64,000 bases of DNA. Source: CAVWCW01 sp963753615. GTDB taxonomy: Bacteria; Pseudomonadota; Gammaproteobacteria; Chromatiales; Chromatiaceae. A program made the translations under genes and the position numbers. Each line of letters opens with the position of its first letter. The first letter of the stretch is position 1. Below the pieces are notes generated by a model, which had not been told where the DNA came from, searched no databases, and saw only the letters and a program-made list of their open reading frames with translations. Location of the stretch: the NCBI GenBank assembly GCA_963753615.1, contig CAVWCW010000021.1, positions 1-64,000 on the forward strand. The letters are read 5' to 3'. This document shows positions 44,012 to 54,190 of this stretch, in pieces.

Positions 44012-44177
44012 GGTTTGACTCCTTCGGCGTTCGGCCATTGCGGGAATGCTGGTTGTTGATTGCGGACTTCTCCCCATCCAATAGACTAATACGCCCGGCG
44101 GGCGGCGGCAATTCGGTCTGGGCGCACGCCTTGGCCGTGGTACACTTCGGCCCGGTATTGCAACGTATCGAATCGCC

Positions 44178-46064
44178 ATGTCCACTTCCTATGACGCCTC
44201 TGCCATAGAGGTCCTGAGCGGCCTGGAACCGGTGCGCAAGCGCCCCGGAATGTACACCGACACCAGCCGGCCCAATCATCTGGCCCAGGAAGTGATCGAC
44301 AACAGCATCGACGAGGCGGTGGTCGGCCACGCCAGCCGGGTCGAGGTGACCCTGTTCCGGGACGGCTCGCTGCAGGTCGAGGACGACGGCCGCGGCATGC
44401 CGGTGGACCTGCACCCCCAGCAGGGGTTGCCGGGGGTGGAAGTGATCCTCACCAAACTGCACGCCGGCGGCAAGTTTTCCAACGAAAGCTATCAGTTTTC
44501 CGGCGGCTTGCACGGGGTTGGGGTGTCGGTGGTCAATGCCCTCTCCAAGCACCTGGAGATCTGGGTCAAGCGCGGCGGCCAGGAATACAATATGGCCTTC
44601 GCCGGAGGCGACAAGGTCTCGGAGCTGGAGGCGGTGGGCAAGGTCGGGCGCAACAACACCGGCACCCGGCTGCGCTTCTGGCCCGATCCACGCTATTTCG
44701 ATAGCCCCAAGTTCTCGCTGCGCCAGTTGCAGCACCTGTTGCGGGCCAAGGCGGTACTGTGTCCCGGACTCAAGGTCGCATTCCTGGACGAGAACACCGG
44801 CGAGCGCAGCGAGTGGTGTTACCAGGATGGCCTGCGCGACTACCTGGTCGATGCTTTAGGCGACCTGCCCCTGCTGCCGGAGGAGCCCTTTATCGGCTCG
44901 ATGCGGGGTAGTCGCGAGGCCGCCGATTGGGCGGTGCTCTGGCTGCCAGAGGGCGGCGAGGCGGTGACCGAGAGTTACGTCAACCTGATTCCCACCTCCC
45001 AAGGCGGCACCCATGTCAATGGCCTGCGCGCCGGGCTCACCGAGGCGGTCCGGGAGTTCTGCGAGTTTCGCACCCTGCTCCCGCGGGGCGTCAAGCTGAT
45101 CCCCGAGGATGTCTGGAACCGCTGCAGCTACATCCTCTCGGTCAAGCTGCAAGAGCCCCAGTTCTCCGGCCAGACCAAGGAGCGGTTGTCGTCCCGGGAG
45201 TGCGCAGCGTTTGTTTCCGGGGTGGTCAAAGACTCCTTCAGCTTGTGGCTGAACCAGCACACCGAGGCCGGCGAGCGCATCGCCGAACTGGCCATCGGTG
45301 CGGCCCAGACGCGCCTGCGCGCCGGGCGCAAAGTGGCGCGCAAAAAGGTGACCCAGGGCCCGGCACTGCCCGGCAAGCTGGCGGACTGCACTTCCCTGGA
45401 CCCCCAGCGCAGCGAGCTGTTCCTGGTGGAAGGCGACTCCGCCGGCGGCTCCGCCAAGCAGGCCCGGGACCGCGAGTTCCAGGCCATCATGCCGCTGCGG
45501 GGGAAGATCCTGAACACCTGGGAGATCGATTCCCAGGAGATCCTAGGCTCTCAGGAGGTGCACGACATTGCGGTGGCCATCGGCGTCGATCCCGGGGCCG
45601 ACGATCTGTCCAAACTGCGTTTCGGCAAGGTTTGCATTCTGGCCGACGCGGACTCCGACGGGCTACACATCGCCACCCTGCTCAGTGCCCTTTTCCTGCG
45701 CCACTTCCCCAGGCTGGTGCGCGAGGGACATGTCTACGTGGCGATGCCGCCCCTGTTTCGCATCGACTGCGGCAAGCAGGTGTTCTATGCCTTGGACGAG
45801 GACGAAAAGCAGGGGGTGTTGGATCGCATCGAGGCCGAGAAGCTGCGCGGCAAAGTCAGCGTGCAGCGTTTCAAGGGCCTGGGGGAGATGAATCCGATGC
45901 AGCTGCGCGAGACCACCATCCACCCGGACACCCGGCGCCTGGTCCAGCTCTGCATCGAGCCGGACGACGACACCAGCGGCGTCCTCGACATGCTGCTGGC
46001 CAAGAAGCGGTCTGCCGACCGTCGCGCCTGGCTGCAGGAAAAAGGCGACTTGGCCGAGGTCTGA
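44178..46064 (+). CDS. parE: DNA topoisomerase IV subunit B
   Basis: 628 residues, type IIA topoisomerase ATPase subunit that decatenates chromosomes with ParC. GHKL ATPase (LEPVRKRPGMYTD, DNSIDEAVVGHAS, GLHGVGVSVVNALS), transducer, and TOPRIM (LFLVEGDSAGGSAKQARDR, LADADSDGLHIA) are intact. Length equals E. coli ParE and it lacks the 170-residue GyrB insertion, which supports ParE over GyrB. The Nudix gene follows 7 bp later. Confidence 0.97.
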   Translation: MSTSYDASAIEVLSGLEPVRKRPGMYTDTSRPNHLAQEVIDNSIDEAVVGHASRVEVTLFRDGSLQVEDDGRGMPVDLHPQQGLPGVEVILTKLHAGGKFSNESYQFSGGLHGVGVSVVNALSKHLEIWVKRGGQEYNMAFAGGDKVSELEAVGKVGRNNTGTRLRFWPDPRYFDSPKFSLRQLQHLLRAKAVLCPGLKVAFLDENTGERSEWCYQDGLRDYLVDALGDLPLLPEEPFIGSMRGSREAADWAVLWLPEGGEAVTESYVNLIPTSQGGTHVNGLRAGLTEAVREFCEFRTLLPRGVKLIPEDVWNRCSYILSVKLQEPQFSGQTKERLSSRECAAFVSGVVKDSFSLWLNQHTEAGERIAELAIGAAQTRLRAGRKVARKKVTQGPALPGKLADCTSLDPQRSELFLVEGDSAGGSAKQARDREFQAIMPLRGKILNTWEIDSQEILGSQEVHDIAVAIGVDPGADDLSKLRFGKVCILADADSDGLHIATLLSALFLRHFPRLVREGHVYVAMPPLFRIDCGKQVFYALDEDEKQGVLDRIEAEKLRGKVSVQRFKGLGEMNPMQLRETTIHPDTRRLVQLCIEPDDDTSGVLDMLLAKKRSADRRAWLQEKGDLAEV

Positions 46065-46071
46065 GCCGGCG

Positions 46072-46653
46072 ATGGGCGTCAAGACAGGAGCCGGCCTGAT
46101 TCCCTTCGCCCGTCGCGGCGACGGCGTCGAATTCCTGTTCCACCGCACCTTCAGTGGCCGTCGAGCCGGGCTGCTGGTGGATTTCGGCGGCGGCAGCCGC
46201 CCCGGCGAGCCACAGTCCGATACCGCCCTGCGCGAGTTTATCGAGGAGACCGAGGCCATGTACCTGGCCGCTGACATCCGTCAGGTGGACCGTTCCGAGC
46301 GCTTCGTGCGGGCCCAACTGCCCCAATTGCGCGAGTGCTTCGCCCGCACCCTGGAGGCCCACCCCGGCTGGTGGTGCCGGCGCCGCCCGGCTGCGGGCAA
46401 GCCGCCCAAGGATTGGAAGACTTTCTTTGTAGAACTCGAGTACCGGGACCCGACCCAGATGAACCGCGCCTGGGCAGAGGATGGCGGACAGCGCTTCGCC
46501 AAGCGCCGGGAACTGATCTGGGTACCGGCGCCGGAACTGCTGGCGATCTTCCAACACACCCCGGAACGCCTCTGGACCCGCTTGCGGGAGTTGGAAGACC
46601 CGCTGCCGATCATCCGCGAGATCGCTGCGCCCGCGGCGGGCGGCGCGAGTTAA
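46072..46653 (+). CDS. Nudix hydrolase
   Basis: 193 residues. The Nudix box reads GGSRPGE-PQSDTAL-REFIEET with Glu/Thr where the usual EExGU has Gly, so the metal-binding Glu residues are kept but the end is atypical. It starts GAGLIPFARRGDGVEFLFHR. Substrate (nucleotide, cofactor) unknown. Likely co-transcribed with parE. Confidence 0.87.
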   Translation: MGVKTGAGLIPFARRGDGVEFLFHRTFSGRRAGLLVDFGGGSRPGEPQSDTALREFIEETEAMYLAADIRQVDRSERFVRAQLPQLRECFARTLEAHPGWWCRRRPAAGKPPKDWKTFFVELEYRDPTQMNRAWAEDGGQRFAKRRELIWVPAPELLAIFQHTPERLWTRLRELEDPLPIIREIAAPAAGGAS

Positions 46654-46659
46654 CCGCCG

Positions 46660-47163
46660 TTATTCACGCAGGCGCCAACTGGGCCGCCCCTCGGCGTCGA
46701 TCAAGTGCCGGGAAAGCAGCCAGGAGCGGGCGTCTTCGGCGTCTCGCTCGAACCAGGCGCGGCTCGAGCCGAGTCGAAAGCTGTAGCCCCAGGCGTCCAT
46801 ATCCGCCAGCATGCGGTTGCGGCCGAACGCCTGCAGTTCGCCGGCGAGCTGGATCTGCAGATAGCAGACGCCGTTTTCCTCAGCCGTGTCTCCGCCGGCG
46901 TCGGTGTGCAGGCGGTCGCGGCGCTGGGCGTCCATGCAGATATAGTGGCAGGCCTCGTGCAGGGCGGAGTGCAGCGGGGTGTCGGCGCGCAGGTACAGGC
47001 GGTCGCCGATCAGACCGGCCTCGGGCTCGCCCCAGTGGCTGCCGGGGATGGGGGCGTCGGGCGCCACCCATTCGATGGTCAGGCGATAGCGGGCCAGCAA
47101 CGGCCCCAGGCCCGCCGCGGCGGGCTGGGAGCAAAGGCATACCTCCGGCTCGGGCACGGACAT
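46660..47163 (-). CDS. Uncharacterised protein with HExxH-like zinc motif
   Basis: 167 residues. LHSALHEACHYICMD carries HEACH, the HExxH zinc-metallopeptidase pattern, near residue 70, followed by RRDRLHTDAGG (possible third ligand His or Asp) and EENGVCYLQIQLAG. No signal peptide. I recognise it as a conserved hypothetical type but not a named family. It converges with the Nudix gene and lies 21 bp upstream of the glgB stop, in the same direction as glgB. Confidence 0.75.
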   Translation of the reverse strand: MSVPEPEVCLCSQPAAAGLGPLLARYRLTIEWVAPDAPIPGSHWGEPEAGLIGDRLYLRADTPLHSALHEACHYICMDAQRRDRLHTDAGGDTAEENGVCYLQIQLAGELQAFGRNRMLADMDAWGYSFRLGSSRAWFERDAEDARSWLLSRHLIDAEGRPSWRLRE

Positions 47164-47184
47164 GATCCGGCCGCAGCGGCCGCT

Positions 47185-49383
47185 TCAGTCCGCTGCCTCG
47201 GCCTCCAACACCAGGGCGGCGAGCGGCGGCATGGTAAGCACAATGGAGTGTTCGCGCCCCATCCACGGCTTGGGCTCGCTGGGCAGGCCGAGGCCGTTGC
47301 CCACATTGCTGCCGCCGTAGTAACTGGAGTCGGAGTTGAGACGCTCGCGGTAGACGCCGGGGGTAGGCACGCCGATGCGGTAGCCCTCGCGCACCACCGG
47401 GGTGAAGTTGAGCACCACCAGCAGTTGTTCACCGGCCGGGCCCTTGCGCAGGTAGCTCAGCACCGATTGGGAACTGTCGTGGCAGTCGATCCATTCGAAG
47501 CCGCGGTCGTCGAACTCGTGGTAATACAGCGCCGGGGTGGTGGTGTAGAGGCGGTTGAGGTCTGTCGCCAGGTCTTTGACGCCCTGGTGTGGGGGGTGGT
47601 CCAAGCTCGGCCAGTCCAGTTCTCGGGTTTCGCTCCATTCCCGCCGCTGGCCGAATTCGCAGCCCATGAACAGCAGTTTCTTGCCTGGGTAGGTGTACAT
47701 GTACGTATACAGCAGGCGCAGGCCCGCGAACCGCTGCCAGTCGTCGCCGGGCAGCTTTTCCAGCAGCGATAGCTTGCCGTGCACCACCTCGTCGTGGGAG
47801 AAGGGGAGCACGAAGTTCTCGGTAAAGGCGTACAGCAGGCCGAAAGTGAGCAGGTCGTGGTGGTAGTGGCGGTGCACCGGGTCTTTGGCGACATACGACA
47901 GCGTGTCGTGCATCCAGCCCATGTTCCACTTCATGCTGAAGCCGAGACCGCCGAGCCAGGTGGGCCGCGAGACCTGGGGCCAGGCGGTGGATTCCTCCGC
48001 CACCGTTAGGCTGCCGGGGAACTGCTCGTGGGTGATCTGGTTGAGCTCGCGCAGGAACTCGACCGCCTCCAGGTTTTCGCGCCCGCCGTATTGGTTTGGG
48101 ATCCAGTCGCCGGGCTCGCGGGAGTAATCCAGATAGAGCATCGAGGCCACCGCGTCCACCCGCAGACCGTCCAGGTGGAATTCCTCCAGCCAGTAGACCG
48201 CGCTCGACAGCAGCAGATTCTTCACCTCGTTGCGGCCGAAGTTGAAGATCAGGGTGCCCCAGTCCCGATGCTCGCCGCGGCGCGGGTCGGCGTGCTCGTA
48301 GAGGGCGGTGCCGTCGAAATCGGCCAGCGCGTGGCGGTCTTTCGGAAAATGGGCGGGCACCCAGTCCAGGATCACGCCGATGCCGCTACGGTGCAGGCGG
48401 TCGACGAAGTAACGGAAGTCGTCCGGACTGCCGAAGCGGCTGCTGGGGGCGAAGTAGCCGGTGGTCTGGTAGCCCCAGGAGCCGTCGAAGGGGTGCTCGG
48501 TGATCGGCAGCAGTTCGATGTGGGTGTAGCCCATGTCGCTGACATAGGCGCTGAGCCGATCCGCCAGATCCCGGTAGTTGAGAAAACCGCCGTCCGGGCC
48601 GAGCCGCCAGGAGCCCAGGTGCACCTCGTAGACCGACAGCGGGGCGTGCCGCCAATCGCTGGCGCGGCGTGCCTGCATCCAGTCGCCGTCGCCCCACTCA
48701 TAGGCAGATGGGGCTTGCAGTATGCTGGCATTCTCGGGGCGCAGCTGGAAGCGTCTGGCGTAGGGGTCGTTCTTCTGCAGGATCTGGCCGGCTTGGCCCC
48801 GTAGCTCGAATTTGTAGTGCCCCCCCGGCTCGAGCCCCGGGATAAACAGCTCCCAGACCCCGGAGCCGCCGCGCACGCGCATCGGGTGCACCCTGCCGTC
48901 CCATTGGTTGAAGTCGCCGATCACGCTGACCCGCTGGGCGTTCGGGGCCCAGACCGCGAAGCGGATGCCGGCGACGCCGTCGGCCTCGACGCAATGGGCG
49001 CCCAAGGTACGGTAGGCGTGCCAATGCCGGCCCTCGCCGAACAGGTGCAGGTCCAGGTCCCCGAGCTGGGGCGGGAAGCAGTAAGGGTCGAAGTGCTCGT
49101 GGCTCGCGCCGGCGGCGTCCTGCCAGCGCAGCCGGTAACGCGCCGGCAATCCTTCCGCCGTACCCTGGTACTCGAACAGGTCGGTGCCCTCGATGCGTTG
49201 CAGCCGGATTGTGCTGTCGGCCACCTGCACCGCTTCGGCCTGCGGCAGGAAGGCCCGAAGCAGGGTCTGGCTGCCGAGCGGGTGCCGGCCCAGGACCGAA
49301 AAAGGGTCGTGGTGGCGCGCCTCGATGATCTGGATCAGGGCGTCGTCAAGGGGTTTGCTCGGGGGGGTGCTGCGACTGGTCAT
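47185..49383 (-). CDS. glgB: 1,4-alpha-glucan branching enzyme
   Basis: 732 residues. N-terminal N1 segment and CBM48 (HCVEADGVAGIRFAVWAPNAQRVSVIGDFNQWDG), then GH13 with the four conserved regions: LDWVPAHFP, GLRVDAVASMLYLDY (nucleophile Asp), VAEESTAWP (acid Glu) and FSHDEVVHGK; all-beta C-terminal domain. It forms alpha-1,6 branches in glycogen. Divergent from glgC, with a 122-bp shared region. Confidence 0.97.
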   Translation of the reverse strand: MTSRSTPPSKPLDDALIQIIEARHHDPFSVLGRHPLGSQTLLRAFLPQAEAVQVADSTIRLQRIEGTDLFEYQGTAEGLPARYRLRWQDAAGASHEHFDPYCFPPQLGDLDLHLFGEGRHWHAYRTLGAHCVEADGVAGIRFAVWAPNAQRVSVIGDFNQWDGRVHPMRVRGGSGVWELFIPGLEPGGHYKFELRGQAGQILQKNDPYARRFQLRPENASILQAPSAYEWGDGDWMQARRASDWRHAPLSVYEVHLGSWRLGPDGGFLNYRDLADRLSAYVSDMGYTHIELLPITEHPFDGSWGYQTTGYFAPSSRFGSPDDFRYFVDRLHRSGIGVILDWVPAHFPKDRHALADFDGTALYEHADPRRGEHRDWGTLIFNFGRNEVKNLLLSSAVYWLEEFHLDGLRVDAVASMLYLDYSREPGDWIPNQYGGRENLEAVEFLRELNQITHEQFPGSLTVAEESTAWPQVSRPTWLGGLGFSMKWNMGWMHDTLSYVAKDPVHRHYHHDLLTFGLLYAFTENFVLPFSHDEVVHGKLSLLEKLPGDDWQRFAGLRLLYTYMYTYPGKKLLFMGCEFGQRREWSETRELDWPSLDHPPHQGVKDLATDLNRLYTTTPALYYHEFDDRGFEWIDCHDSSQSVLSYLRKGPAGEQLLVVLNFTPVVREGYRIGVPTPGVYRERLNSDSSYYGGSNVGNGLGLPSEPKPWMGREHSIVLTMPPLAALVLEAEAAD

Positions 49384-49505
49384 GGCGGATCGAAACGTCT
49401 TTGGTTACTGCCCAAGGTGGGTCCTAGATGTTAGCATAAGCCCCCAGTGGAAAGCCTGTCAGCACCGAATTTTTCCGCATCCGCAGCAGTCGAGGAACCT
49501 TCATC

Positions 49506-50774
49506 ATGGTCGCGAAAAAAAACCCGCGCTTTGTCAGCCGCCTGACAAGGAACACTTTGGCTCTGATCCTGGCGGGGGGACGCGGCTCGCGGCTGAAGAA
49601 CCTGACCATGTGGCGCTCCAAGCCGGCGGTGCCATTCGGCGGCAAGTTCCGGATCATCGATTTTCCGCTCTCCAATTGCATCAATTCCGGGATCCGGCGC
49701 ATCGGCATCCTTACCCAGTACAAGGCCCATTCGCTGATTCTGCACGTCCAGCGTGGTTGGGGCTTCCTGCGCGGCGAGTTCAACGAGTTCGTGGAGCTTC
49801 TGCCGGCGCAGCAGCGCATCGAGAGCACCTGGTATGCGGGCACGGCGGACGCGGTCTATCAGAATCTGGATATCCTGCGCAATCACGATCCCGATTACAT
49901 CCTGATCCTGGCCGGGGACCACATCTACCAGATGGACTATGGGGCCATGATCGCCCACCACGTGGAGTCCAAGGCGGACATGACCGTCGGCTGCCTGGAG
50001 GTGGATCTGGAGACCGCCAAGGGTTTCGGCGTGATGTCGGTGGACGCCGAGCAGCGGGTGCGCCAGTTCGTCGAGAAGCCGGACAACCCCGAGCCCATTC
50101 TCGGCACCGAGGATCGGGCCTTGGCTTCCATGGGTATCTATGTGTTCAACAAGGGCTTCCTGTTCGAGCAGTTGATCCGGGACGCCGACACCAAGGAGTC
50201 CAGCCATGACTTCGGGAAGGACATCATCCCGAAGGTGATCGAGCATTACCGGGTCATGGCTTACCCCTACCGCGACCTGCGCAGCGGCAAGCAGGCCTAC
50301 TGGCGCGACGTGGGGACGGTGGACGCTTTCTGGTCCGCCAATCTGGAACTGGTGGAAGTGACTCCGGAGCTGAGTCTGTATGACAATTCCTGGCCGATCT
50401 GGACCTACCAGGAGCAGCTGCCGCCGGCCAAGTTCGTGTTCGACGACGAGGACCGCCGCGGCATGGCGGTGGACTCCTTGGTGTCCGGGGGCTGCATCAT
50501 CTCCGGGGCCTCGGTGCGCCACTCCCTGTTGTTCTCCAACGTGCGTATCAACTCCTACTCGGAGGTGGAGGACTCGGTTTTGCTGCCGGACGTGGAAGTC
50601 GGCCGCAGCTGCCGCATCCGCATGGCGGTGGTCGACAGCGGCTGCCGAATCCCGGAGGGCACGGTGATCGGCGAAGACCCGGAACAGGACGCCAAGCAGT
50701 ACTACCTGACCCCCGGCGGCGTGGTGCTGGTGACCCCCGACATGTTGGGCCAGGAACGGCACTATGTCCGTTGA
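49506..50774 (+). CDS. glgC: Glucose-1-phosphate adenylyltransferase
   Basis: 422 residues; makes ADP-glucose for glycogen synthesis. Catalytic signature LILAGGRGSRLKNLTMWRSKPAVPFGGKFRIIDFPLSNCINSG is split here as residues 18-60; the C-terminal left-handed beta-helix carries the allosteric site (SGGCIISGASVRHS, VVDSGCRIPEGTVIG). GAGGA precedes ATG 49506. The stop overlaps the following GH57 start by 11 nt. Confidence 0.97.
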   Translation: MVAKKNPRFVSRLTRNTLALILAGGRGSRLKNLTMWRSKPAVPFGGKFRIIDFPLSNCINSGIRRIGILTQYKAHSLILHVQRGWGFLRGEFNEFVELLPAQQRIESTWYAGTADAVYQNLDILRNHDPDYILILAGDHIYQMDYGAMIAHHVESKADMTVGCLEVDLETAKGFGVMSVDAEQRVRQFVEKPDNPEPILGTEDRALASMGIYVFNKGFLFEQLIRDADTKESSHDFGKDIIPKVIEHYRVMAYPYRDLRSGKQAYWRDVGTVDAFWSANLELVEVTPELSLYDNSWPIWTYQEQLPPAKFVFDDEDRRGMAVDSLVSGGCIISGASVRHSLLFSNVRINSYSEVEDSVLLPDVEVGRSCRIRMAVVDSGCRIPEGTVIGEDPEQDAKQYYLTPGGVVLVTPDMLGQERHYVR

Positions 50775-52499
50775 GCGCAAACCCGTCGCGGCCAAGGCCG
50801 CGGCGGGGGGAACCGCCTCAAGGTGGTGCTTTGCTGGCACATGCATCAGCCCAACTATCGGGGGCCGGACGCCAGCGACTACCAGCTGCCCTGGGTCTAC
50901 CTGCATGGCATCAAGGATTATGCCGACATGGCCTGGCACCTGGAGAACGAACCCAAGGCTCGGGCGGTGGTGAATTTCGCTCCGGTGCTGCTGGAGCAGA
51001 TCGCCGACTATGCGGAGCAGATCCGCGCCTGGGTGGAGCAGGGCCGGCGCATCGGCGATTCGGTGCTGGCGGCTCTGGCAGGCCCTGGGCTGCCGGCGGA
51101 CATGCCGAGCCGGCGCGACCTGGTGCGCGCCTGCCTGCGCGCCAACGAGAAGCACCTGATCAACCGCTTTCCGGTGCTCAAGGAGTTGGTGGGCATGGCC
51201 CGCTGCGGCGAGCGCGATCCCTTTGCGGCCATGTACTTCAGCGATCAATTCCTGATCGACCTGTTGGTTTGGTACCACCTGGGCTGGATGGGAGAGGGAG
51301 CGCGCCAGGACGATTTGCGAATCAGCTCGCTCGAGGCCAAGCAACGGGGCTTCGGCAACGACGACCGGCGCCGCCTGGTGGAGGCCATCGGCGATCAGAT
51401 GGCCAGACTGCTCGCGCGCTACCGCAGACTGGCCGAGCAGGGGCGGGTGGAGCTCTCGGTCACCCCCTATGCCCACCCGATACTGCCGCTGCTCCTGGAT
51501 CTGCAGTCCGCCCGCGAGGCCATGCCCGAGACCGCACTGCCGGAGATGGCGGCCTATCCCGGCGGCAGCGCGCGCGCCCGCTGGCATATCCGGCGCGGGG
51601 TCGAGGTCTTCGAGAGCTTCTTCGGTATGCGTCCGAGCGGGTGCTGGCCGGCCGAGGGCGGGGTGTGCGAGGAGACCCTGCGCCTGCTCGAGGAGGAGGG
51701 CTTCGCATGGGCCGCCAGCGGCCAGCAGGTGCTGCACAACAGCCTCGATGCGAGCGCCAAGGGCGAGCCCCTGCCTCCGGCCTGGCTGCACAGCCCTTAC
51801 CGGATGCGCGAAGGCAAGCTCAACTGTTTCTTCCGCGACGACGGGTTATCGGATCTGATCGGTTTCACCTACTCAGACTGGCACGCCGACGACGCGGTGC
51901 AGAATCTGATCCAGCACCTCGAGAACATCGCCGAGGCACAGGGCGCCGATCCGGATGCGGTGGTCTCCATCATCATGGACGGTGAAAACGCCTGGGAATA
52001 CTACCCCTATAACGGCAGCTACTTCTTGTCCGCCCTTTATGCCCGGTTAGCCGAGCACCCGGACCTGGAACTGACCACCTTTTCCGGCCAGATCGCCGCC
52101 CAGCAGGCCAAACCGCCGGCCCTGGAGCAGCTGGTGGCGGGCAGTTGGGTGTACGGCACCTTTTCCACCTGGATCGGCGATCCGGACAAGAACCGCGCCT
52201 GGGACATGCTCGGCGAGGCCAAGGCGGTCTACGACCGGGTGTCGGCCGCTGGTCGCCTGACGCCGGAGCAACAGCAGGCAGCCGAACTGCAGCTGTCTGT
52301 TTGCGAGGGTTCGGACTGGTTCTGGTGGTTCGGCGACTACAACCCGGAAGAGACGGTGAGCGACTTCGAGCACCTGTTCCGGCGTCAGCTTTCGCAGCTT
52401 TACAAGCTGCTCGGCGAACCTCCGCCTGAGTATCTGACCCAGGTGTTCGCCCGTGGCAGCGGGGCGCCCGCCGTGGGCGGTGTGATGCGGCGCAACTGA
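50764..52499 (+). CDS. Glycoside hydrolase family 57 protein (frame broken once near the start)
   Basis: About 578 residues. GH57 motifs: VVLCWHMHQPNY (motif 1), GCWPAEGGVCEET (nucleophile Glu) and SIIMDGENAWEYYPYNG (acid Asp). GH57 members are amylases, branching enzymes or 4-alpha-glucanotransferases; the combination with glgC and malQ suggests glycogen/maltodextrin remodelling. ATG 50764 overlaps glgC and is lost from frame at the six-G run 50805-50810; adding one G joins MSVERKPVAAKAAAGG to NRLKVVLCWH. Without repair the first usable start is GTG 50823, which loses only the non-catalytic N-terminus. The homopolymer makes sequencing error likely. Confidence 0.9.
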
Positions 52500-52548
52500 A
52501 CGCTGATCTCCAGCGATATACCCAGCCAATTTTCGGGCCCCTGAAACG

Positions 52549-54046
52549 ATGACAGACGCCAAAGCGCAAGCCGAAACCCAGCCGGAATCCAGTTGTCTCG
52601 ATCGGCGGCGGGCCGGCATCCTGCTGCACATTACCTCCCTGCCGGGTTCGTCGGACTGTGGAGACCTGGGGCGCGAGGCCCGGCACTTCGTCGATTTTCT
52701 AGCCGCCTCCGGCATCGGCCTCTGGCAGACCCTGCCGATAGGACCCACCCATGCCGATGGGTCCCCCTACCAGACCCGCTCGGTGTATGCCGGCAGCCCC
52801 CGCCTGATCAGTCTCGACCCGTTGGTCGAAAAGGGCTGGTTGGCGGCCCAGCCGGAGACCTTTTCCGCGCAGCACAAGCAGTATGCGCTGCGCCTCGCCT
52901 GGCAGGGCTTCCGTGACCAGGCTAGCGACGAGGATCGAGAGGCGCTAGCCCAATTCACCCTGGATCAGGGCTTCTGGCTGGAAGATTACACGCTGTTCGA
53001 GGCCATCAGAGAGGAACGCGCCAACTGTTGGTGGCATTGGCCGGCCAAGCTGCGCGACTGCGAGCCCCAGGCCCTCGCCGAGGCGCGGGCGCGCCTGGCG
53101 GATACCCTGGAATTCCTGACGCTTCGAGCAATTTCTGTTCTTCGACCAGTGGATGTCGCTCAAGGCGTATGCCAACGAGCGTGACATCCAATTGTTCGGG
53201 GACATGCCGATTTTCGTCGCCCACGACAGCGCCGAGGTCTGGGCCCACCCGGAACTGTTCGATCTGGACGCCAAGGGCATGCCGCGCAAGGTCGCCGGGG
53301 TGCCGCCGGACTACTTTTCCGAGACCGGTCAGCGCTGGGGCAATCCGCTGTACGATTGGGCGCGCATGAGCGAGGACGGCTACGCCTTCTGGGTCAACCG
53401 CATGCACGTGCAGCTTGAACTCTTCGACATCGTCCGGATCGACCACTTCCGCGGCTTCGAGGCGTTCTGGGAGATCCGCGCCGAGGACGAAAACGCCATC
53501 AACGGCCGCTGGGTGACGGCACCGGGTGACGAACTCTTCGACCGCTTGCACGACGAATTCGACCCCTTGCCCCTGGTGGCCGAGGACCTGGGCATCATCA
53601 CCCCTGAGGTGGACGCCCTGCGCCGCCGCTATGGCCTTCCCGGTATGCGCATACTGCAGTTCGCCTTCGGAGACGGGCCTGACAATCCCTATCTTCCCTT
53701 TCATCACCCCCGCAACACGGTCGTCTACACCGGAACCCACGACAATGACACCAGTCTGGGCTGGTATCGCGGGTTGGACGACGCCACCCGGGAATACGTC
53801 GACGACTACCTGGGCCGTTCCAAGGAGGCTATGCCCTGGCCCCTGATTCGTTGCGCCCTGGGTTCGCGCGCCCTGCTGGCGGTGATTCCGATGCAGGACG
53901 TGCTGGCCCTGGACAGCGAGCATCGCATGAACCTGCCGGGGACCACCGCGGGCAATTGGAACTGGCGTTTCAGCTGGGACGAGGTGGACCCGGACCTGTC
54001 CGAACGCCTGCGCCGGCGCGTGGTCATGTACGGGCGGACCGCCTAG
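52549..54046 (+). CDS. malQ: 4-alpha-glucanotransferase (amylomaltase; frame broken once)
   Basis: About 498 residues, GH77. Family blocks: GILLHITSLPG, WQTLPIGPTHADGSPY, VRIDHFRGFEAFW (nucleophile Asp), LVAEDLGIITPEV (acid Glu) and VYTGTHDNDT. It transfers alpha-1,4-glucan segments during maltodextrin or glycogen metabolism. The frame shifts by one near 53119-53123 (DTLEFLT to FEQFLFFDQW). It is the last gene of the glgC-GH57-malQ string; dispersed repeat B begins 27 bp after the stop. Confidence 0.92.
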
Positions 54047-54072
54047 GGAAACGCTTTAATCGCGTTGCCCGC

Positions 54073-54190
54073 GCGGGGCAGAATACCTCGCCGTTTTCGG
54101 CAGCCCTGACAGACGGACGAAGAAGGCTTTCGGAGACTGCGTTGTCGAAAGCCGCGCCGTGACAACCCAGGCGGCTTGCTGCTGCGTTTC
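54073..54190. repeat. Dispersed intergenic repeat, copy B
   Basis: GCGGGGCAGAATACCTCG, 45 nt later the hairpin GGCTTTCG (54125-54132) / CGAAAGCC (54146-54153), then GCGCCGTGACAACCCAG and CTTGCTGCTGCGTTT. The stem is perfect here (8 bp, 13-nt loop). It lies directly after malQ, so it could act as a transcript end. Confidence 0.7.

Noticed and set aside
49431..51791. A 786-codon open frame on the minus strand opposite glgC and GH57
   Set aside because: It is antisense to two recognised genes and arises from G+C-rich codon bias; no domain is visible.
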